Assembly (NCBI GenBank): GCA_016840305.1
Contig: JAEOSP010000189.1
Coordinates: 1 to 32,429, forward strand
Direction: 5' to 3'
Source: Candidatus Hodarchaeota archaeon
GTDB taxonomy: Archaea; Asgardarchaeota; Heimdallarchaeia; Hodarchaeales; Hodarchaeaceae
Length of the DNA: 32,429 nucleotides
The translations under genes and the position numbers were made by a program. Below, in pieces: positions 1 to 8,597 of the stretch (position 1 is its first letter; every line of letters starts with the position of its first letter). The notes below the pieces were generated by a model, which saw only the letters and a program-made list of their open reading frames with translations, did no database searches and was not told the origin of the DNA.

Positions 1-1610
1 ACCTCTCGAATACCTTTTTCTGATTCACCTACCCACTTTGAAAGTAATTCTGGGCCTTTTATTGATATAAAATTAGCTTGTGTTTCAGATGCAACTGCTT
101 TAGCCAATAAAGTTTTTCCAGTTCCAGGAGGGCCAAATAAGAGTATTCCTTTTGGTTGTTTGGCACCCATATGATTGAAAAATTGAGAGTATTTCAATGG
201 TAATTCAATACTATGCTGAATTTCTCTTTTTTCTTGGTTGAGTCCCCCAACATCGTTCCAACTAACATTTGGAACTTCAACAAAAACTTCCCGAAGAGCT
301 GAGGGATGTATGTCTAGTAATGCATCATCAAAATCAGTTTGGGTTACTTTTAGCTCATTTAATACATCGGCAGGGATGACATCATCCTCAAGATTAATCT
401 TAGGTAGAATTTTACGTAAGGCTCCCATTGCTGATTCTTTTGTAAGCTGATCAAGGTCTGCACCAACAAAACCATGTGTAATAGCTGATAACTGATCTAA
501 ATCTACATCATCTGCTAAAGGCATACCGCGAGTGTGGATCAATAAGATTTCTTCTCTACCCGTCTTGTTTGGTATACCTATCTCGATTTCTCGATCAAAT
601 CTTCCACCACGTCGGAGAGCAGGATCTAAAGCATCCACTCGATTTGTTGCACCAATTACCACAACATTTCCCCTTCCAGTTAATCCATCAAGATTGGAAA
701 GCAACTGTGCAACAACTCTACGTTCTACTTCGCCCATTGTTTCTGATCGTTTTGGAGCAATCGAATCAATCTCATCAATAAATATAATACTCGGAGAATT
801 TTCTTTTGCCTCCTCGAATATTTGTCTTATTCTCTGTTCGCTCTCACCGTAGAATTTGGACATGAACTCTGGGCCTGAAACAGAAATAAAATGTGATTCA
901 GTTTCTGTAGCAACTGCCTTGGCTAAAAGAGTTTTTCCAGTTCCTGGAGGTCCGTGTAGTAGAACTCCTTTTGGTGGAGAAATTCCAAGTCGTTTAAAAA
1001 GTTCTGGATGCTTCATTGGAAGCTCGATCATTTCACGTACTTTTTGTATTTCATCTGTTAACCCACCAATGTCCTCGTATCGAACTCTTTCAAAAGATTC
1101 TTGCTTTATATCTTTTACTTGCTTCTGTGATATTGCAACGGCTGTTGCATCATCCATTATTATTGCGTCAGCTTGAGGAGATATTTTTGATACTACCAGC
1201 ACAATTCTTTGGTTATAGACAGGAATTTCAATGTAATCACCTTGTGTTAGCACACGCCCTAAGAGAAGGTGTTTTAGATGATTCTCTCCTCCTGAAATTC
1301 TAAGATTCTGAACAGGTGCAAATTCAATTCTTGTGCCTGGTTTTGGTTCAATTTTATTTATCTCAATCCTATCATCAATACCAACGCCCGCATTCCGACG
1401 AGTACTCCCATCTAATCTAGCAGCTCCCGTTCCACGATCGTTAGCATACCCTGGCCAGTAAATAGCAGCAGTTCTACGTCGACCAATAATTTGAAGTGCT
1501 TGGCCTGCCGAAATTTTCATTTTTTCGGCTATTATAGGATCTATTCGAATAAAGCCTCGGCCTACATCCCGTGGCACAGCTTCTTTAACAATACATTCAA
1601 CGTTTTCCAT
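1..1610 (-). CDS. cdc48: CDC48/VCP-like AAA+ ATPase, C-terminus cut by window edge
   Basis: This is an unfoldase/segregase of the CDC48/p97/VAT family, which extracts and unfolds proteins for proteasomal turnover. The minus-strand frame runs open from an ATG at 1610 to the window edge, giving 536 codons; archaeal relatives are about 730-750 residues, so roughly 200 residues are missing. An N-terminal double-psi barrel/CDC48-N region (about 1-185) is followed by D1 with Walker A GPPGTGKT (220-227) and Walker B IIFIDEID (275-282), then a second Walker A GPPGTGKT (493-500) that opens D2. A GAGTGAT ribosome-binding site lies just upstream. The hsp20 gene ends 44 bp upstream on the same strand, so the two probably form one operon. 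Hsp20-cdc48 linkage is known from Archaeoglobus, where it is heat-inducible. The family call is secure. Confidence 0.97.
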   Translation of the reverse strand, partial: MENVECIVKEAVPRDVGRGFIRIDPIIAEKMKISAGQALQIIGRRRTAAIYWPGYANDRGTGAARLDGSTRRNAGVGIDDRIEINKIEPKPGTRIEFAPVQNLRISGGENHLKHLLLGRVLTQGDYIEIPVYNQRIVLVVSKISPQADAIIMDDATAVAISQKQVKDIKQESFERVRYEDIGGLTDEIQKVREMIELPMKHPELFKRLGISPPKGVLLHGPPGTGKTLLAKAVATETESHFISVSGPEFMSKFYGESEQRIRQIFEEAKENSPSIIFIDEIDSIAPKRSETMGEVERRVVAQLLSNLDGLTGRGNVVVIGATNRVDALDPALRRGGRFDREIEIGIPNKTGREEILLIHTRGMPLADDVDLDQLSAITHGFVGADLDQLTKESAMGALRKILPKINLEDDVIPADVLNELKVTQTDFDDALLDIHPSALREVFVEVPNVSWNDVGGLNQEKREIQHSIELPLKYSQFFNHMGAKQPKGILLFGPPGTGKTLLAKAVASETQANFISIKGPELLSKWVGESEKGIRE

Positions 1611-1654
1611 GATATCACTCGCACTTAATGTTATAAAAATACAATCTATGTAGC

Positions 1655-2071
1655 TTATTCGACGTTTACCCGTTTTTTAGGTTTTACATTTGCAAATGGA
1701 GCAGTAACAAGGAGAATACCAGCTTTTAATTCAGCATTTACCTTATCAGGATTAATTGAATCATCGAAAAAGAGATGTTCTTCATAGTTTTTATTATACT
1801 CTTCGTTCTTAGCATTTAACCAGAGTTCATCAGGAGTAATTTCGAGTTGGATATCATCCTTCGTAACGCCTGGGATTTCAAACCTAATCATATATGCATC
1901 TTCACCTTTATTTATATAAGCTCTATTGAAAAAGGAATTACCTCTTCGATTGTCAAAATGGAAAAACGGTAAACCGGGAACGTGTTTTCCTTTTATAAAA
2001 ATTCTCATGGGATCAAATCCACAATTAAATTCAAAATCATCATATTTTCGGTTTTTATATTTTCTATTCAT
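1655..2071 (-). CDS. hsp20: Small heat-shock protein, Hsp20/alpha-crystallin family
   Basis: This 138-residue ATP-independent holdase binds unfolding proteins in the cytoplasm. The alpha-crystallin domain covers about residues 45-130. It has the usual [13 protein letters not shown] strand pair and the family signature A-x-x-x-G-I-L ([13 protein letters not shown]) near the end. The C-terminal tail carries VNV, which fits the I/V-x-I/V oligomerisation motif. The N-terminal arm is short and rich in Arg, Asn and Phe. AGGAAG lies about 7 nt before the ATG. It is the first gene of a likely two-gene unit with cdc48, and its promoter region holds an unusual dyad around a TATA box (see 2129-2174). 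Confidence 0.96.
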   Translation of the reverse strand: MNRKYKNRKYDDFEFNCGFDPMRIFIKGKHVPGLPFFHFDNRRGNSFFNRAYINKGEDAYMIRFEIPGVTKDDIQLEITPDELWLNAKNEEYNKNYEEHLFFDDSINPDKVNAELKAGILLVTAPFANVKPKKRVNVE

Positions 2072-2421
2072 TTTAAAACTTCCTAAAGTTATTAAGCATA
2101 AGTTTTTTATTTTAATACTCTGTATAATATTTTATTCACAAGTAGTATAAATATTTTTCTAATGTGAATAAAATGTTTTTCAACAATTTAGTGAAATAAT
2201 TATTGATTTTAAAGTCTTTTATGGTTATAATTAGGCCAAAAAAATTTATTTTCCCATCAAAATGAGTTTAGAGAATAATTAAAAACTAGAATTAGTAATC
2301 TAACGTGATCTAACAATTAACATTGTTTATTCACAATTGAAAGGTCTTTGTTAAGCGATCGAATTTCGAACAACTTATGCTAGCAAGATCCAAAATTATT
2401 TCTTAGTTCCTTTCACTTCTT
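2072..2421. other. 350-bp intergenic region upstream of hsp20
   Basis: No plausible coding frame is seen. Besides the dyad at 2129-2174, an 11-bp match to one arm, TTTATTCACAA, recurs at 2326-2336. TCTAAC occurs at 2299-2304 and again exactly 10 bp later at 2309-2314, in helical phase. The region holds the 3' end of the GTPase operon and the hsp20 promoter. Confidence 0.5.
2129..2174 (-). promoter_or_regulatory. hsp20 promoter: TATA box inside a 12-bp inverted repeat
   Basis: ATTTTATTCACA (2129-2140) and its exact reverse complement TGTGAATAAAAT (2163-2174) flank a 22-nt spacer that contains a TATA-like TATAAATATTTTT (2146-2158). Read on the minus strand the TATA lies about 75-85 bp before the hsp20 ATG, so transcription would start near 2120. 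A second AT-rich element (2123-2134) overlaps the downstream arm. Symmetry around a TATA box is typical of an operator that blocks TBP/TFB binding. No regulator is identified. Confidence 0.5.
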
Positions 2422-2994
2422 TCAGGTCTTGTTATAGGGAATATGAGTAGATTTTTCAACGGAAAGATCTTCTTTTTCAAGCTTTTCTTCTATAACAGAT
2501 TCAAACAAGGAAAAAAAGGCTTTATTGACATTTTCACCATTTTTCGCTGAAGTTTGAAAGAAGGGAATGTTTGGATAATCCGAACGAGGATGATCGATGA
2601 GAAGTTCATTCAAATCAGCTTTATTCCCTAAAATAATCATTGGAACAGGTTTGTGAAGGTTATCCTGACATTCCTTAACCCATGTTTGTACATTACGATA
2701 AGAACTGGCATTAGTTAAATCATATACAATTATCGCACCACTTGTTCCAGAATAGAAACGTGAACGAAAACGTTTGAAGTGAGTCTGACCTGACATATCC
2801 CATAAAACGAACCGAATCGATTTTTTGGTATGTATGGTGATAGTATTAAAAGGACTGATATCTACACCAATAGTCGTTTTGTAAATACTTGAAAAAGTCT
2901 TGTGAATAAAACGATTTACTAACGAGGTCTTCCCCGCTCCCCCATCGCCTATTAGTATTATCTTTAAGGATTTACCTGTTTGTGGGCTTGCCAT
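2422..2994 (-). CDS. Rab/Ras-like small GTPase
   Basis: This is a 190-residue single-domain GTPase with a complete Ras-superfamily motif set: G1 GDGGAGKTS (16-24), the switch I threonine in TTIGVD (T41), G3 WDMSGQ (65-70) with the catalytic glutamine, G4 NKAD (124-127) and G5 SAK (149-151). TIGVD and WDxxGQ are closest to Rab-type proteins. The C-terminus (HIPYNKT) has no cysteine, so it cannot be prenylated as eukaryotic Rabs are; membrane attachment, if any, would need a partner. The ATG lies 4 bp past the stop of the upstream metallophosphoesterase, so the two are almost certainly co-transcribed. Expanded families of such GTPases are an Asgard hallmark. The specific role is unknown. Confidence 0.95.
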   Translation of the reverse strand: MASPQTGKSLKIILIGDGGAGKTSLVNRFIHKTFSSIYKTTIGVDISPFNTITIHTKKSIRFVLWDMSGQTHFKRFRSRFYSGTSGAIIVYDLTNASSYRNVQTWVKECQDNLHKPVPMIILGNKADLNELLIDHPRSDYPNIPFFQTSAKNGENVNKAFFSLFESVIEEKLEKEDLSVEKSTHIPYNKT

Positions 2995-2998
2995 TCAT

Positions 2999-3679
2999 TC
3001 ATCTTCTAACTACTAAACGATTTGTAATATCTACTTTAGGAGTAACGGGTATAGAGTCATATACAACTCTTATTAATTGTGCATCAAGCGTTTCCATGTT
3101 AAAAAGAATATACGAAGCTCGCACGTCGTTATCTCGTGGATCTCCGACACTTCCAGGATTGCAAATCACTCTTCCAGCTTGATGACGAACATAGGGTATG
3201 TGGGTGTGTCCATGGAACAAAACATCAACCTCGATTAACTCCATGAAATCAAAAGTCGATTGATAATCTTCCTCATCATCTGGATAGATATATTGGTCTA
3301 GTGGGAATTCTGGACCACCATGAAGCATTAAAGCTTTTTTATTATCGAGGTTAAGTGTGTACGTTGTAGGAAGCTCATGAAGCATTTTTCGTTCATTAAT
3401 GCTTAATTTATCTGTTGCTTGCCTTAATGTCTGGTGAGCTTTCTCTTGAAAATGTAAAGGAGTTTCTCCTAATGCAACAGCGTTATCATGATTACCTTTA
3501 ATAACAACTTCACATCTTGCTAAAGTTAAATGGATTACTGGAACAGGTTGTGACCCATAGCCAGTTAAATCGCCCAGGCAAAAGATCCTTCTAATTTTTC
3601 GCTTATGAATATCCAATAACACTGCCTGTAAAGCCGATAGATTAGCATGTATGTCTGATATTATCGCGATAATTGTCAT
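2999..3679 (-). CDS. Calcineurin-like metallophosphoesterase (YfcE/MJ0936-like)
   Basis: This is a two-metal phosphoesterase or phosphodiesterase. From the chosen ATG the protein has 226 residues and starts directly with the first metal motif: SDIHAN (D9, H11), then GD (36-37), GNHD (62-65), HGHTH, and the late CNPGSVGDPR signature of the MJ0936-type family. The frame extends 17 codons upstream to 3730, but 3679 is preferred because AAGGA lies 8-12 nt before it and the family begins at this point. A TATA-like element at 3749-3759 would drive it. Its substrate is not evident. The small GTPase follows 4 bp downstream, which suggests a shared process. Confidence 0.93.
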   Translation of the reverse strand: MTIIAIISDIHANLSALQAVLLDIHKRKIRRIFCLGDLTGYGSQPVPVIHLTLARCEVVIKGNHDNAVALGETPLHFQEKAHQTLRQATDKLSINERKMLHELPTTYTLNLDNKKALMLHGGPEFPLDQYIYPDDEEDYQSTFDFMELIEVDVLFHGHTHIPYVRHQAGRVICNPGSVGDPRDNDVRASYILFNMETLDAQLIRVVYDSIPVTPKVDITNRLVVRR

Positions 3680-3748
3680 TAGAAAATCCTTACGCCGAAT
3701 TATACTCAAGAAATAGCCTAAAAGGTACAAGGAACAATTTGCTTTGGA

Positions 3749-3759
3749 ATATATAATTA
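3749..3759 (-). promoter_or_regulatory. TATA box of the phosphoesterase-GTPase operon
   Basis: The AT-rich ATATATAATTA lies about 70 bp before the chosen ATG. Transcription would begin near 3722, leaving a leader of about 40 nt that contains AAGGA. Confidence 0.4.
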
Positions 3760-3790
3760 TTTTTCATTCTTTTGCATCTAACCTGAAGAG

Positions 3791-3799
3791 TTATAAAAC
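3791..3799 (+). promoter_or_regulatory. TATA box of the metzincin-like gene
   Basis: TTATAAAAC lies about 30 bp before the ATG at 3827. This places the transcription start within a few bases of the start codon, so the mRNA is nearly leaderless. That agrees with the lack of a Shine-Dalgarno sequence. Confidence 0.5.
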
Positions 3800-3826
3800 T
3801 GGATAAAACCCCTTTGTGTGAACTAA

Positions 3827-5176
3827 ATGAAAACTCCTTTAGGAAAGAGGATTCTGTTTCTAATCCTGTTCTGCAACCTTCTTTTTATATTCAATCCCCT
3901 TAGAGTTGCAGTTTTGAGTACTACTTTTCAAAACACAAGAATAAATCTCTTCAATGAACAAGATATTGTACCTACAGAATTCAATAATTATTATCCTGAC
4001 GGAAATATCTCTATCTTAGTAGCTGTTGATACCCATCTCCTAGGAGAGGATAAACTATTTATTGATTATTCGGATGTAAAAATAACTTTTGAATATTGGA
4101 TGAGACCCTTTGAGACACGTTTCAATAATAAATTTCATGTTTGTAACGTTACTACGTATACTCCTGGAGAAAATGACTCACTAGATGTAAGTATTGAAAA
4201 AGTAGCTAATGATATATCCTGGACTTTTTCTTCTGGAGTTAGTGACCCATCAGTAAATGGTAATAATTACGACTTTCTTATAATTTTCCAAGAAAAATAT
4301 AATACAGGGCAGAATCGAGTGAATGCTATTTACGGAAATGCTTTAATCATCTCCCATAATCAACTATGGACTTCTGATCAACTCATCCTTCTTCATGAGA
4401 TAGGTCATTTATTTGGAGGAGTTCATGACGTCGATGGATCTATTTCTCCTCAATGGTATGGTTTGGCTAATAAAAGTATCATGTCTTACGATGATATTTT
4501 CTATCTTACATATAATGGGTGGAACAAGAGTTTTTTACCAATTGATGATTACAATTTTGAGCGAATAAATTCATCAATTTACAGATTTGATCAGAATGAT
4601 GCTGATCTAGATACTTTACCAAATTACTATGAATTCCGATATGGAATGGATCCTTGCTCGGATGAAACTTCGCTAGACTCGGATAATGATGGATTAAATG
4701 ATTTAAATGAATATCTCTCTGGAACTCACCCGCTACAAGGCGATACTGATAAAGATACTTATTCTGATTGGGCAGAAAATTATTTTAATACTTCTCCTGT
4801 CAATGCTTCTGATTTTCCAATTCTCAGTGAACCGCTAGTAGTTCCTTGTTCAACAGATCAGGAAATTATAGAAGAACAAGAATTGACACTTCAATGGAGA
4901 GGTACGGCAACTAACAAAGAAACCTATTCAATCTTTCAGAATGATAGCTTACTAATTACTTCTCAATGGACTCAAGAATTAATATCATATGAAATTACTG
5001 GATTAGAACCCGGAAGATGGATATTTAAGTGCATAGTGACTGATTCCAATGGTTTTTCAGCAGATGCGAGCATTAAAATAGTATACCAAAAGGAAAATAA
5101 GGTTCCATTTGAAGGAATTCATTCCTTTTTGGCCATTCTAGCTTATATGTTGATAAAGCAAAAAAAAATACCTTAA
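3827..5176 (+). CDS. Secreted metzincin-like zinc protease with calcium-binding repeats
   Basis: This 449-residue protein is probably exported. A basic start is followed by a hydrophobic stretch (about 8-30). The catalytic signature HEIGHLFGGVHD (190-201) matches HExxHxxGxxHD, with H190, H194 and H200 as zinc ligands and E191 as base. A Met-turn SIMSY (M219) follows 19 residues after the third histidine, as in metzincins. Residues about 255-330 carry Asp-rich DxDxDG-type repeats (for example DSDNDGLND and DTDKDTYSD) like thrombospondin type 3 calcium loops. A beta-sandwich-like region (about 340-425) and a short hydrophobic C-terminus ending in lysines follow, which could anchor it in the membrane. 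Its substrate and whether it is made as a zymogen are unknown. Confidence 0.88.
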   Translation: MKTPLGKRILFLILFCNLLFIFNPLRVAVLSTTFQNTRINLFNEQDIVPTEFNNYYPDGNISILVAVDTHLLGEDKLFIDYSDVKITFEYWMRPFETRFNNKFHVCNVTTYTPGENDSLDVSIEKVANDISWTFSSGVSDPSVNGNNYDFLIIFQEKYNTGQNRVNAIYGNALIISHNQLWTSDQLILLHEIGHLFGGVHDVDGSISPQWYGLANKSIMSYDDIFYLTYNGWNKSFLPIDDYNFERINSSIYRFDQNDADLDTLPNYYEFRYGMDPCSDETSLDSDNDGLNDLNEYLSGTHPLQGDTDKDTYSDWAENYFNTSPVNASDFPILSEPLVVPCSTDQEIIEEQELTLQWRGTATNKETYSIFQNDSLLITSQWTQELISYEITGLEPGRWIFKCIVTDSNGFSADASIKIVYQKENKVPFEGIHSFLAILAYMLIKQKKIP

Positions 5177-5227
5177 ACTTCATATTATGTTATTAGATCT
5201 TTTTAATACTAATTTAAACTATAAATT

Positions 5228-5992
5228 TCACACTATATGACAAACTTTCAGCTGACCATCAAGTTCAGTAGAAAAACGTTTCCAAATGGATCCAATACCG
5301 ACGATAGCGGTGAGAAATGACACTTCTCCATGATTTTCATCCACTACTGAGAAAAGGATATCTAACAACCCACCTTTTCGAATATAATCACTAATAATTA
5401 TGATTTTTTTATTCTTCATTCTAGATTCTTTCTGGTTAAAGAAAACGGTAGAAACATGTTCTTGATCAATAAGATAAGGATATTCACTCACTGTTCTACC
5501 AAGTGGTCTTCTAAACTCAACACTGTACCACGGAATTTTCAAAGTTTGTGAACAGCTAATTGCTATAGGAATAGCCTCAGGATGCGTTAATATTGAATCA
5601 AATTTACCCTCTAGCTCTTCTTCGAGGGTTAGATAATAAGCAAGAAAGTTTAACGATGAAGGAGACCTTATAAGTCTACCTAGATCAATCTGAATCGGAT
5701 TTTTCTTATCTTCAGGAATATCGATTGTAATACTTGGAAGAATAAGATCGTTGGTAATATTTACGTTGTCCAAAATGAAAGATCGAATGAGATCTGCCTT
5801 CTTAGCTGGAATTTCTGTCTCACCGCGCAAATATCTATTAAATTGTGAATAAGTAATAAAGGGGCTCTCATTTGTTGATTTGTAATCAATAATATCTTTG
5901 TATAATGCACGAGATGATCTATAACCCTTTAAAATTAAACGCAAGCCAAATAATAACTGTAATCGATCCCAATAACGATCTTCAACCTTCAA
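5228..5992 (-). CDS. HTH-phosphoribosyltransferase-fold regulator, divergent from ECF operon
   Basis: This 254-residue protein joins an N-terminal XRE-like HTH (about 45-74, including YSQFNRYLRGETEIP) to a type I phosphoribosyltransferase fold. The PRPP loop region reads IIIISDYIRKGGLL (197-210). The usual pair of acidic residues is Ser-Asp here and the loop lacks the T-T/S-G pattern, so it probably binds a ligand rather than catalyses, as in PurR or archaeal GfcR-type regulators. The start is a TTG with GAGGG about 6 nt upstream; no in-frame ATG precedes it. It is divergent from the ECF transporter operon across 181 bp that contain palindromes. It is therefore a likely regulator of that operon, perhaps sensing PRPP or a nucleobase-derived compound (inference). 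Confidence 0.75.
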   Translation of the reverse strand: MKVEDRYWDRLQLLFGLRLILKGYRSSRALYKDIIDYKSTNESPFITYSQFNRYLRGETEIPAKKADLIRSFILDNVNITNDLILPSITIDIPEDKKNPIQIDLGRLIRSPSSLNFLAYYLTLEEELEGKFDSILTHPEAIPIAISCSQTLKIPWYSVEFRRPLGRTVSEYPYLIDQEHVSTVFFNQKESRMKNKKIIIISDYIRKGGLLDILFSVVDENHGEVSFLTAIVGIGSIWKRFSTELDGQLKVCHIV

Positions 5993-6026
5993 GTCAATCC
6001 CTCATTCCGAAGAATTGTGAGCAATA

Positions 6027-6036
6027 TAGTGCACTA
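6027..6036. promoter_or_regulatory. Palindrome TAGTGCACTA, candidate operator
   Basis: A perfect 10-bp palindrome lies 35 bp upstream of the PRT-fold regulator start, just downstream of its AT-rich putative TATA stretch. A related copy, TAGTGTCCTA, lies at 6110-6119, close to the expected transcription start of the ECF operon (TATA-like TTTATATT near 6076-6083). It could serve autoregulation and control of the divergent operon. Confidence 0.35.
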
Positions 6037-6109
6037 AGCGGTACGTTTTATTATTATTTATTTAAGTTTTACGGTTTTATATTGCATTTTACCTCGTTAT
6101 TCAGATCTC

Positions 6110-6119
6110 TAGTGTCCTA
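6110..6119. promoter_or_regulatory. Second, imperfect copy of the candidate operator
   Basis: TAGTGTCCTA matches the palindrome at 6027-6036 in 8 of 10 positions and is placed near the expected start of the ECF operon transcript. Confidence 0.25.
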
Positions 6120-6173
6120 AATTCTATAGATACATTTTTCTTCCTAAACAATCAATGATGGCTTGGGATTCTT

Positions 6174-6959
6174 ATGACCGTAGAACAGTCAGCAGAAGGC
6201 GATGTTCAACTAGTTAGGCAGTTAGCACTAACAGCAGCTTTTACAGCATTAGTTTTTTTGTCCACATCCTTATTTTCGATAGGTTTGGTATCTTCTTCAG
6301 GTTTTTTTAATTTAGGGGAAGCTTTTGTATATTTAGGAGCTTTGATAGGTGGACCAGTAGTAGGAGGTATAGCTGGTGGTTTAGGTGCGTCATTAGCGGA
6401 CGCGTTCTTGGGGTACGGACATTTCGCACCCGCAACTCTCGTTCTGAAGGGATTAGAGGGTTTTACTGTAGGTTTACTTTTCATTCTTCTGAAACAAATT
6501 AGTTTGAAACAGAGAAGGAGTTTTCTCGCAATCCTCACAGTGTTTTTAATTAGCTTCACAATATACTTTACGACTCCAATTTTAAACGGATTTCCTAATT
6601 CTGATATAATTGAGGGAAGTTTTAACTTCGGTACATCCTATGTTACATTCTCTTTGCCAGGATGGATTTTGGTGATAGTGGCTCTTATACTAATGGCTAT
6701 AATTTGGTCGGTAGAATTGCGTATGAAATCGAGGGGAGAAATGGCACTTTCATGTGTTTTAGCTGGGCCAATTATGATTATTGGTTATTTTCTATATGAG
6801 ATTCTTTTTTTGGAAATTGCAATTGAAGCAGCATTATTTGAAGTCCCTTTCAATATAGCCCAAGTTGTGTTTGGAACATTTATTGCCGTTCCGATTGTTA
6901 CATACTTGGATGAATTAGGAATTCTTAAATCGATAAAGAAAACCTCTAGAAAAACTTAG
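6174..6959 (+). CDS. ECF transporter substrate-binding (S) component
   Basis: This integral membrane protein of 261 residues is predicted to capture the substrate for an energy-coupling-factor importer. The segment FNLGEAFVYLGALIGGP and the following glycine-rich GGIAGGLGASLADAFLGYG, then ATLVLKGLEG, match the ECF S-component family that includes hydroxymethylpyrimidine- and riboflavin-type binders (PF07155/PF12822-like). The helix starting LTAAFTALVFLS provides the small-residue face that contacts EcfT. It is longer than the usual 180-200 residues because of a mid-protein loop and an extra C-terminal helix region. It is the first gene of a four-gene operon (S-A1-A2-T). The substrate cannot be read from sequence; the PRT-fold regulator next door suggests a nucleobase- or vitamin-like compound. 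Confidence 0.88.
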   Translation: MTVEQSAEGDVQLVRQLALTAAFTALVFLSTSLFSIGLVSSSGFFNLGEAFVYLGALIGGPVVGGIAGGLGASLADAFLGYGHFAPATLVLKGLEGFTVGLLFILLKQISLKQRRSFLAILTVFLISFTIYFTTPILNGFPNSDIIEGSFNFGTSYVTFSLPGWILVIVALILMAIIWSVELRMKSRGEMALSCVLAGPIMIIGYFLYEILFLEIAIEAALFEVPFNIAQVVFGTFIAVPIVTYLDELGILKSIKKTSRKT

Positions 6960-6978
6960 GCAAGAAAAAACGAAGAAA

Positions 6979-7794
6979 GTGGAATCATTGCTTGAGATAT
7001 CCAATCTCGGAATAAAATACAGGGGGTCTTCCAGCTGGACTCTTCAGAATGTCTCTTTCGTTGCGAATCCTGGTGAGATTACGCTAGTGACAGGTGCTAG
7101 CGGTTCAGGAAAAAGTACTCTAGCTCGGGCACTAATGACATTGATTCCCAAATTTTATCCAGCAATTGTAGAGGGAGAAATATGTTTAGATGGTGAAAAT
7201 ATTAATTCAATTTCTCGTTTCGAGTTCATCAAACGATGTGGGTATGTACCACAATATCCCGCAGATTTCACTACGACATTATCAGTCGAAGAAGAAATAG
7301 TTCTATCATTAGAGAATTTAGGGTATTATCCAGAGCAAATCTTACAAAGATTGAACGAGGTATTTACGCTTCTTGAGATCTCTCATCTGAGGAAAAAAGT
7401 CCAAACAGAATTAAGCTCGGGTGAGCTTCAACGGGTATCATTATCAACAGCAATTGCTCCAGATGTTTCTGTTTTAATTTTGGATGAACCTATGGCGAGA
7501 ATAGATCTGAAATCTGAATTAAATTTAGTTAAAGTACTACTTGATTTAGCTAAGCAGGGCAAAACAATAATTGTATTTGAACACCGTTTGGATTATCTAC
7601 TTCCAGCAGTTGATAAAGTCATTTTTCTTGCTGATGGAACAATTCACTCAATAGGTACTCCAAAAGACATAATCAGCTGTTTAATCGATGTTGATTTACC
7701 TGAAGTATCTTTAATTCAACTCGAAAATTATAATGGACATTTTCTATCAATTAAAGAGGCTAGAAAAGGTTTAAAACAAATTTATGGTAAATAG
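6979..7794 (+). CDS. ecfA1: ECF transporter ATPase A1
   Basis: This is the ABC ATPase subunit of the ECF importer, 271 residues. It carries Walker A GASGSGKST (39-47), a canonical Q-loop YVPQ (Q92), signature SSGELQR, Walker B LILDEP, D-loop ARID and an H-switch in FEHRLD. All catalytic elements are present. It starts with GTG 19 bp after the S-component stop, and the next gene begins 11 bp downstream with a good ribosome-binding site. The C-terminal extension after about 225 is typical of EcfA. It powers the transporter together with the divergent A2 subunit. Confidence 0.93.
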   Translation: MESLLEISNLGIKYRGSSSWTLQNVSFVANPGEITLVTGASGSGKSTLARALMTLIPKFYPAIVEGEICLDGENINSISRFEFIKRCGYVPQYPADFTTTLSVEEEIVLSLENLGYYPEQILQRLNEVFTLLEISHLRKKVQTELSSGELQRVSLSTAIAPDVSVLILDEPMARIDLKSELNLVKVLLDLAKQGKTIIVFEHRLDYLLPAVDKVIFLADGTIHSIGTPKDIISCLIDVDLPEVSLIQLENYNGHFLSIKEARKGLKQIYGK

Positions 7795-7805
7795 GAGAAA
7801 CTTAA

Positions 7806-8597
7806 ATGGAGATAAGTTTTCAAGATGTGAGTTACGGATTCTCAAGATCTTCCAAACCATTTCTTCAATCTGTAAATTGGCAAAGCACAAAACCTGAGAT
7901 TATTGGTTTATTAGGAGTAAATGGAAGTGGGAAATCGACATTCTTAAGATTACTTGCAGGGATCTTATCTCCTTCCTCTGGTAAAATTTCAATCAACGAC
8001 AAACAAGTTAAAGGAATGTCTTCCGTAAAAAACGAAATCTGTTACGTACCCGAGAATGCAAAATTGTTCCTAATTGAACCTACCTTAAGAACAGATCTAC
8101 ACAGGATAATCCAAAATTATGAACGAGAAAATACACTCCTTAGACTATCTGGTATAGAACACCTCGCTGATACCAAACTATATGAATTAAGTGAGGGACA
8201 ACGACGATTGGCAGCACTTTGGTTAGCTTTTCAGTTGAATCGACGAATCATCCTTTTTGATGAACCAACGATTGGTATGGATATTCAAGGTAAAAACTTA
8301 TTCAAGAATTTACTTTTTAATGCTGTCAAAGAAGGTAAAACTGTTATTATAGCAAGTAATGATTCAAGAATCTTACCACTTTTTGAAAGAATTTCTGTGA
8401 TTGAAAATAAGAACATATCCATAGACGGGTCAAGAGAAATGGTTCTTTACAGGTTAGAAAGGGAAACTTTGCTCATACCAAATCAAATTGTAAGGTTAAT
8501 AGCTTCGTTAAGGGAATCAGGCATTGAAATACCCTCCTTTACAAACGTAAATGACTTGAATCAACATCTATTATCATTACAAAGGAGGGGTTTCTAA
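7806..8597 (+). CDS. ecfA2: ECF transporter ATPase A2, with altered Q- and H-loops
   Basis: This is the second ABC ATPase, 263 residues. Walker A GVNGSGKST (37-45), signature LSEGQ and Walker B LFDEP are intact. The Q-loop glutamine is replaced by glutamate (YVPENA, E83) and the H-switch histidine by asparagine (IIASND, N185). The A1/A2 heterodimer would therefore have one canonical and one degenerate site, as in other asymmetric ABC exporters. AGGAG precedes the ATG. The last codons carry the GGAGG that serves as ribosome-binding site for ecfT, so translation of the two is coupled. Confidence 0.93.
   Translation: MEISFQDVSYGFSRSSKPFLQSVNWQSTKPEIIGLLGVNGSGKSTFLRLLAGILSPSSGKISINDKQVKGMSSVKNEICYVPENAKLFLIEPTLRTDLHRIIQNYERENTLLRLSGIEHLADTKLYELSEGQRRLAALWLAFQLNRRIILFDEPTIGMDIQGKNLFKNLLFNAVKEGKTVIIASNDSRILPLFERISVIENKNISIDGSREMVLYRLERETLLIPNQIVRLIASLRESGIEIPSFTNVNDLNQHLLSLQRRGF

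Noticed and set aside
238..1303. Several plus-strand open frames in the first 1.3 kb
   Set aside because: They lie opposite the continuous CDC48 frame, which has both Walker A motifs in register, and have low-complexity Ser/Leu/Phe-rich content.
5993..6173. Riboswitch (TPP or FMN type) upstream of the ECF operon
   Set aside because: No conserved core such as CTGAGA or a multi-stem structure could be recognised; protein operators explain the palindromes better.
6206..6559. Minus-strand 117-codon frame rich in Lys and Pro opposite the ECF S component
   Set aside because: It is the shadow of the glycine- and alanine-rich membrane helices of the S component.
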